NCBI GenBank assembly: GCA_945834545.1
Contig: CAMAHO010000024.1
Span: 1 to 17,730 of the forward strand
Reading direction: 5' to 3'
From: an uncultured Lachnospiraceae bacterium
GTDB taxonomy: Bacteria > Bacillota > Clostridia > Lachnospirales > Lachnospiraceae
DNA length: 17,730 nt
Shown here: positions 15,078-17,730 of the stretch, piece by piece
Layout of the letters: every line of letters starts with the position of its first letter
How positions within the stretch are numbered: the first letter of the stretch is position 1
Program-made: the position numbers and the translations under genes
The notes under the pieces: model-generated
Seen by the model: only the letters and a program-made list of their open reading frames with translations
Told to the model about the DNA's origin: nothing
Databases searched by the model: none

Positions 15078-15447
15078 AGTGGTCCTGGGGACGCTAAATT
15101 CCGGCTCTTTTACTGTCCCCTGTGGCCCACCCTGTGACGAGTCGGGTAGCCGAGAGCCCCCATAGGTATCTTGTAATCACGCTGCGAATGTTTGTTTTTC
15201 TAAATACTTTGGCATACACAGTGATATCGTACGAGACCGTCGCCAATTCGCCGTCCTGGCTCAGTGGCGACTGCGTTCGACATCGTGTCGAACGCTCTCT
15301 TGGTATAGACAAAGTATTAAGAAAAACTACGCATTCTCCGCTAATCGATTACAAGATACCTATGGGGGCTCTCGGCTACCCGACTCGTCACAGGGTGGGC
15401 CACAGGGGACAGTAAAAGAGCCGGAATTTAACGTCCCCAGGACCACT
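15078..15447. repeat. 370-bp element with 101-bp inverted arms and structured core
   Basis: Arms 15078-15178 and 15347-15447 are reverse complements at 100 of 101 positions; the one difference (15094/15431) would be a G-U pair in a minus-strand transcript. The arms hold a REP-like module (TGGGGACG, 20 nt, TGTCCCCTG at 15086-15122, mirrored at 15403-15439). The 168-nt core has decayed continuation of the arms, ending in matching AATACTTTG (inverted), and two hairpins, GTCGCCA/TGGCGAC (15239-15271) and GCGTTCGACA/TGTCGAACGC (15273-15295). The short open frames inside lack ribosome sites and family resemblance, so I treat the region as non-coding: a MITE/REPIN-type element or a structured RNA. 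It starts 6 bp after the leuA stop. Confidence 0.85.
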
Positions 15448-15453
15448 TACCAC

Positions 15454-17451
15454 CTATGATTTCTTATATTGTACCGGTGTCATTCCGCTGAATTTCTTGA
15501 AGAGACGGTTAAAGTGCTCCACATTTTCGTATCCTACGCTTAACGCAACATTTTCTACGGTCTGGTCCGTTTCTTTCAAGAGGTTCTTTGCCCTCTTCAT
15601 TCTCTCATTGCGCACAACCTCCTGGAAGGTCATTCCGGATTTATCCTTAATATATTTGGACAGATAGGGCTTTGACAGGTGAAACTCCTCAGCCAGACTT
15701 TCTAATGTGACGTCCATATAGTTGGTCTGAATGGAGCTGATAATCTCCACCAATCTATCCTCTCGGCCTTCCTTGATATGCTGCTGCTTTGCCAGGCTGT
15801 TGGTGGCAGACACAAGGGCAGCAATGGAAGCCTTGATAATATCCTCGTCTACACCGACGCCCCAGTAAAGTTTGCCGTTGTTCATAATTCCCACATACGC
15901 TGCTGCTTTGGAGGAGGAACCCTTGGAAATGGCATGCTCTTCGTAAATGGAGAGCTCGTAATCCATTCCGAAATAGGTCTTTACCGCATTGCTTACAGCG
16001 TCCAAGCGGCCGTTTCCACTGGTTCTGATCACTCTTCTGTTCCCCTTCTGCTCAATGGTTACCTCTGCCTTGATTCCATTTTGCTGCACAAAGTGACACT
16101 CCGGAATATCAAATACCTCTCTGGGCAGAATATAGGTTTCTTCAAAGATAGAGTAAATCTCTTTGGGAAGGAGCTCCTGGTGTCTTCTGTCGGAAACACC
16201 CTTTACAAGATATCCTACCTCCTCCTTCATGGCATTGGGAAGAGCGAAGCCAAATTGATTCTTCAACACAAAAGCTACCCCGCCCTTGCCGGATACACTG
16301 TTGATACGGATGACATCTGATTCATACTCACGGCCCACATCAGAGGGGTCAATGGGAAGGTAAGGCACATCCCATCTCTTTCCTGTTTTTCCTTCCTTCA
16401 ACCAGCTCATACCCTTGCTGATGGCATCCTGATGAGAGCCGGAAAAGGCGGTGAATACCAAATCTCCGGCATACGGTGTTCTCTCATGTACCTTCATGCC
16501 GGTAAATTTCTCGTAGGCTTCCCGAATCTGCATGATGTTAGAAAAATCCAAGCCACTATCCACACCGTGGGTAGCCATATTCATTGCTACTGTGACAATA
16601 TCCACATTTCCGGTTCTTTCGCCATTGCCAAACAGGGTTCCTTCCACTCTGTCTGCTCCTGCTAATACACCAAACTCTGCATCACTGACACCGCAGCCTC
16701 TGTCATTGTGAGGATGCACGCTCAGCACAACACTGTCGCGATATTTTAAATTCTTGTGCATATACTCAATCTGGCTTGCAAATACATGGGGCATAGCAAC
16801 CTGTACCGTGGAGGGAAGATTGATGATGGCCTTGTTTTCCGGGGAAGGCTGCCAAACATCCAGCACAGCATTACATACATCCAAAGCGTAATCTACCTCT
16901 GTCTGGGAAAAGCTTTCCGGGCTGTACTCAAAGGTAAAGTTGCCCTCTGTCTCCTCCGCTAACTTCTTTAACAGCTGAGCTCCGTCTACGGCAATCTTCT
17001 TGATTTCATCCTTATCCTTTTTGAACACCTGCTCTCTCTGCTCAACAGAAGTGGAGTTATACAAATGAATTACAGCGTGAGGAGCACCCTTAACCGCGTC
17101 GAAGGTTTTCTTTATGATATGTTCTCTTGCCTGGGTCAAAACCTGAATTGTCACGTCCTCAGGAATCATATTCTTCTCAATTAGGGCGCGGATAAAATTG
17201 TATTCGGTGTCAGAAGATGCCGGGAAGCCTACCTCAATCTCCTTAAATCCAATGTCCACTAAAATCTTGAAAAATGCCAATTTATCTTCCAGGCTCATAG
17301 GGTCGATAAGGGCCTGATTTCCATCTCGGAGATCTACACTACACCAAATCGGAGCCTTTTCTATGGTTTCCTTTTGAACCCAGTCATAAGTCACCACCGG
17401 TGGCATATGGTAGGTCTTGTGATACTTCTCGCTAAAATTTGTCTTTGTCAT
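15454..17451 (-). CDS. leuA: 2-isopropylmalate synthase fused to a C-terminal AraC-type DNA-binding domain
   Basis: First committed step of leucine synthesis: acetyl-CoA + 2-oxoisovalerate to 2-isopropylmalate. Seen in 665 aa: catalytic barrel with DLRDGNQAL at 40-48, metal-binding HPHND at 246-250 and GNGERTGN at 275-282. A linker follows, then a C-terminal leucine-sensing (LeuA dimer) domain about 430-556. This is the long LeuA form also found in actinobacteria and yeast, normally about 560 aa. Residues about 566-665 are extra: two helix-turn-helix units (LESLAEEFHLSKPYLSKYIK, then ENVALSVGYENVEHFNRLFK) ending GMTPVQYKKS, a complete AraC-type DNA-binding domain. The reading frame is continuous, with a good start (AAGGA about 6 nt before ATG). 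No other leu gene is adjacent and an inverted-repeat element follows at once. Inference: the enzyme's leucine-binding domain could control DNA binding, making LeuA its own regulator. Confidence 0.95.
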   Translation of the reverse strand: MTKTNFSEKYHKTYHMPPVVTYDWVQKETIEKAPIWCSVDLRDGNQALIDPMSLEDKLAFFKILVDIGFKEIEVGFPASSDTEYNFIRALIEKNMIPEDVTIQVLTQAREHIIKKTFDAVKGAPHAVIHLYNSTSVEQREQVFKKDKDEIKKIAVDGAQLLKKLAEETEGNFTFEYSPESFSQTEVDYALDVCNAVLDVWQPSPENKAIINLPSTVQVAMPHVFASQIEYMHKNLKYRDSVVLSVHPHNDRGCGVSDAEFGVLAGADRVEGTLFGNGERTGNVDIVTVAMNMATHGVDSGLDFSNIMQIREAYEKFTGMKVHERTPYAGDLVFTAFSGSHQDAISKGMSWLKEGKTGKRWDVPYLPIDPSDVGREYESDVIRINSVSGKGGVAFVLKNQFGFALPNAMKEEVGYLVKGVSDRRHQELLPKEIYSIFEETYILPREVFDIPECHFVQQNGIKAEVTIEQKGNRRVIRTSGNGRLDAVSNAVKTYFGMDYELSIYEEHAISKGSSSKAAAYVGIMNNGKLYWGVGVDEDIIKASIAALVSATNSLAKQQHIKEGREDRLVEIISSIQTNYMDVTLESLAEEFHLSKPYLSKYIKDKSGMTFQEVVRNERMKRAKNLLKETDQTVENVALSVGYENVEHFNRLFKKFSGMTPVQYKKS

Positions 17452-17465
17452 ATTGAATCCTTCTT

Positions 17466-17676
17466 TCTGTTTCCTATAATAATTGCTTCCTAATTCAGAA
17501 ATTGTTTTCTATTAAAGTTTTCTTACTAGCTATATGGTTGTTGCTTACTTAACGTTGCTTCTTAATCTTATAAGTTGTTTCTTACTTAAGGTTATTTCCT
17601 AGTATTATATCATCACTTAAATATTAATAGCTCTTTCTCAATAAAAAGGTTGTTTCTTGCTAAATGTTGTTTCCTA
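17466..17676. repeat. Array of about ten 11-bp direct repeats (candidate operator)
   Basis: Plus-strand consensus GTTGYTTCYTA. Best copies start at 17537, 17554, 17574, 17591, 17649 and 17666; weaker ones at 17466, 17482, 17501 and 17515. The strong copies form three direct-repeat pairs, each with exactly 17-bp spacing (17537/17554, 17574/17591, 17649/17666), and the pairs start 37 and 75 bp apart. The gap in the array holds the candidate leuA promoter. Direct half-sites at such spacing suit an AraC-type protein. No T-box specifier hairpin or AGGGUGG-type motif and no leader peptide is visible. Confidence 0.8.
17604..17612 (-). promoter_or_regulatory. Candidate extended -10 promoter of leuA
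   Basis: Minus strand reads TGATATAAT, a perfect extended -10 with no good -35 at 16-18 bp, as in activator-dependent promoters. Expected start near 17597 gives a leader of about 145 nt. One repeat copy (17591-17601) covers the start point, and a pair (17649-17676) lies at about -52 to -79. A weaker alternative further upstream (TTGAAT, 17 bp, TAACAT ending near 17697) cannot be excluded. Confidence 0.55.
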
Positions 17677-17730
17677 ATAATGACATAAAACGATGTTAAC
17701 ATAGATGATTGCTTAATTCAAGTATCATAT

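Noticed and set aside
15094..15415. Two short open frames inside the 370-bp element (72 and 97 aa)
   Set aside because: They are mirror products of the inverted arms, lack ribosome sites and resemble no protein.
15347..15447. Retron or group II intron remnant
   Set aside because: There is no reverse transcriptase gene nearby and no intron boundary or domain V-like hairpin that I can recognise.
17452..17597. T-box riboswitch or leucine-rich leader peptide before leuA
   Set aside because: There is no T-box antiterminator motif, no terminator hairpin and no ATG-started leader frame with Leu codons in the stretch.

Overview
The window looks like chromosomal DNA of an endospore-forming Clostridia member, most likely Lachnospiraceae. 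The reasons are a B. subtilis-like sporulation/division gene cluster, clostridial-type LeuA, CCA-adding enzyme and MATE proteins, and moderate G+C with AT-rich intergenic DNA. All 16 genes I can support lie on the minus strand, so transcription runs from high to low coordinates. I see no tRNA, rRNA, CRISPR array, prophage or transposase gene.

Read in transcription order: (1) 17730-15454: an AT-rich control region packed with about ten copies of an 11-bp direct repeat, then leuA. This is a full-length 2-isopropylmalate synthase carrying an extra, complete AraC-type DNA-binding domain at its C terminus. (2) 15447-15078: a 370-bp gene-free element with near-perfect 101-bp inverted arms, starting 6 bp after the leuA stop. 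(3) 14988-13423: a membrane-anchored foldase-like protein with a duplicated C-terminal module, ended by a hairpin. (4) 13358-13219: a second element, a perfect 52-bp inverted repeat, placed directly upstream of the Shine-Dalgarno sequence of the next gene. (5) 13203-7151: a probable operon of MATE transporter, Cof-type HAD phosphatase, cca, a CotS-like kinase-fold protein and a PEGA-domain lipoprotein.

(6) 7096-5377: a sigma-A promoter drives HU, then rqcP (yabO), yabP, yabQ and divIC, ended by a strong terminator. (7) 5319-67: a promoter of the Spo0A-dependent spoIIE/spoIIG type (TTGACA, 21 bp, TATACT, with an 0A box over the -35) drives a short spoIIE, then tilS, hpt and ftsH, ended by a terminator at 67-94. 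Regions 6 and 7 keep the B. subtilis order yabO-yabP-yabQ-divIC-spoIIE-tilS-hpt-ftsH. Here yabR, yabS and yabT are missing and SpoIIE lacks its membrane domain.

The strongest candidate for something new is the leuA unit: a leucine-biosynthetic enzyme that appears to be its own DNA-binding regulator, next to a repeat array that looks like its operator. The two inverted-repeat elements share a REP-like module (GGGACG, about 20 nt, TGTCCCC) although the rest of their sequence is unrelated. A fragment resembling the second one (region 4) lies at the left edge of the window.
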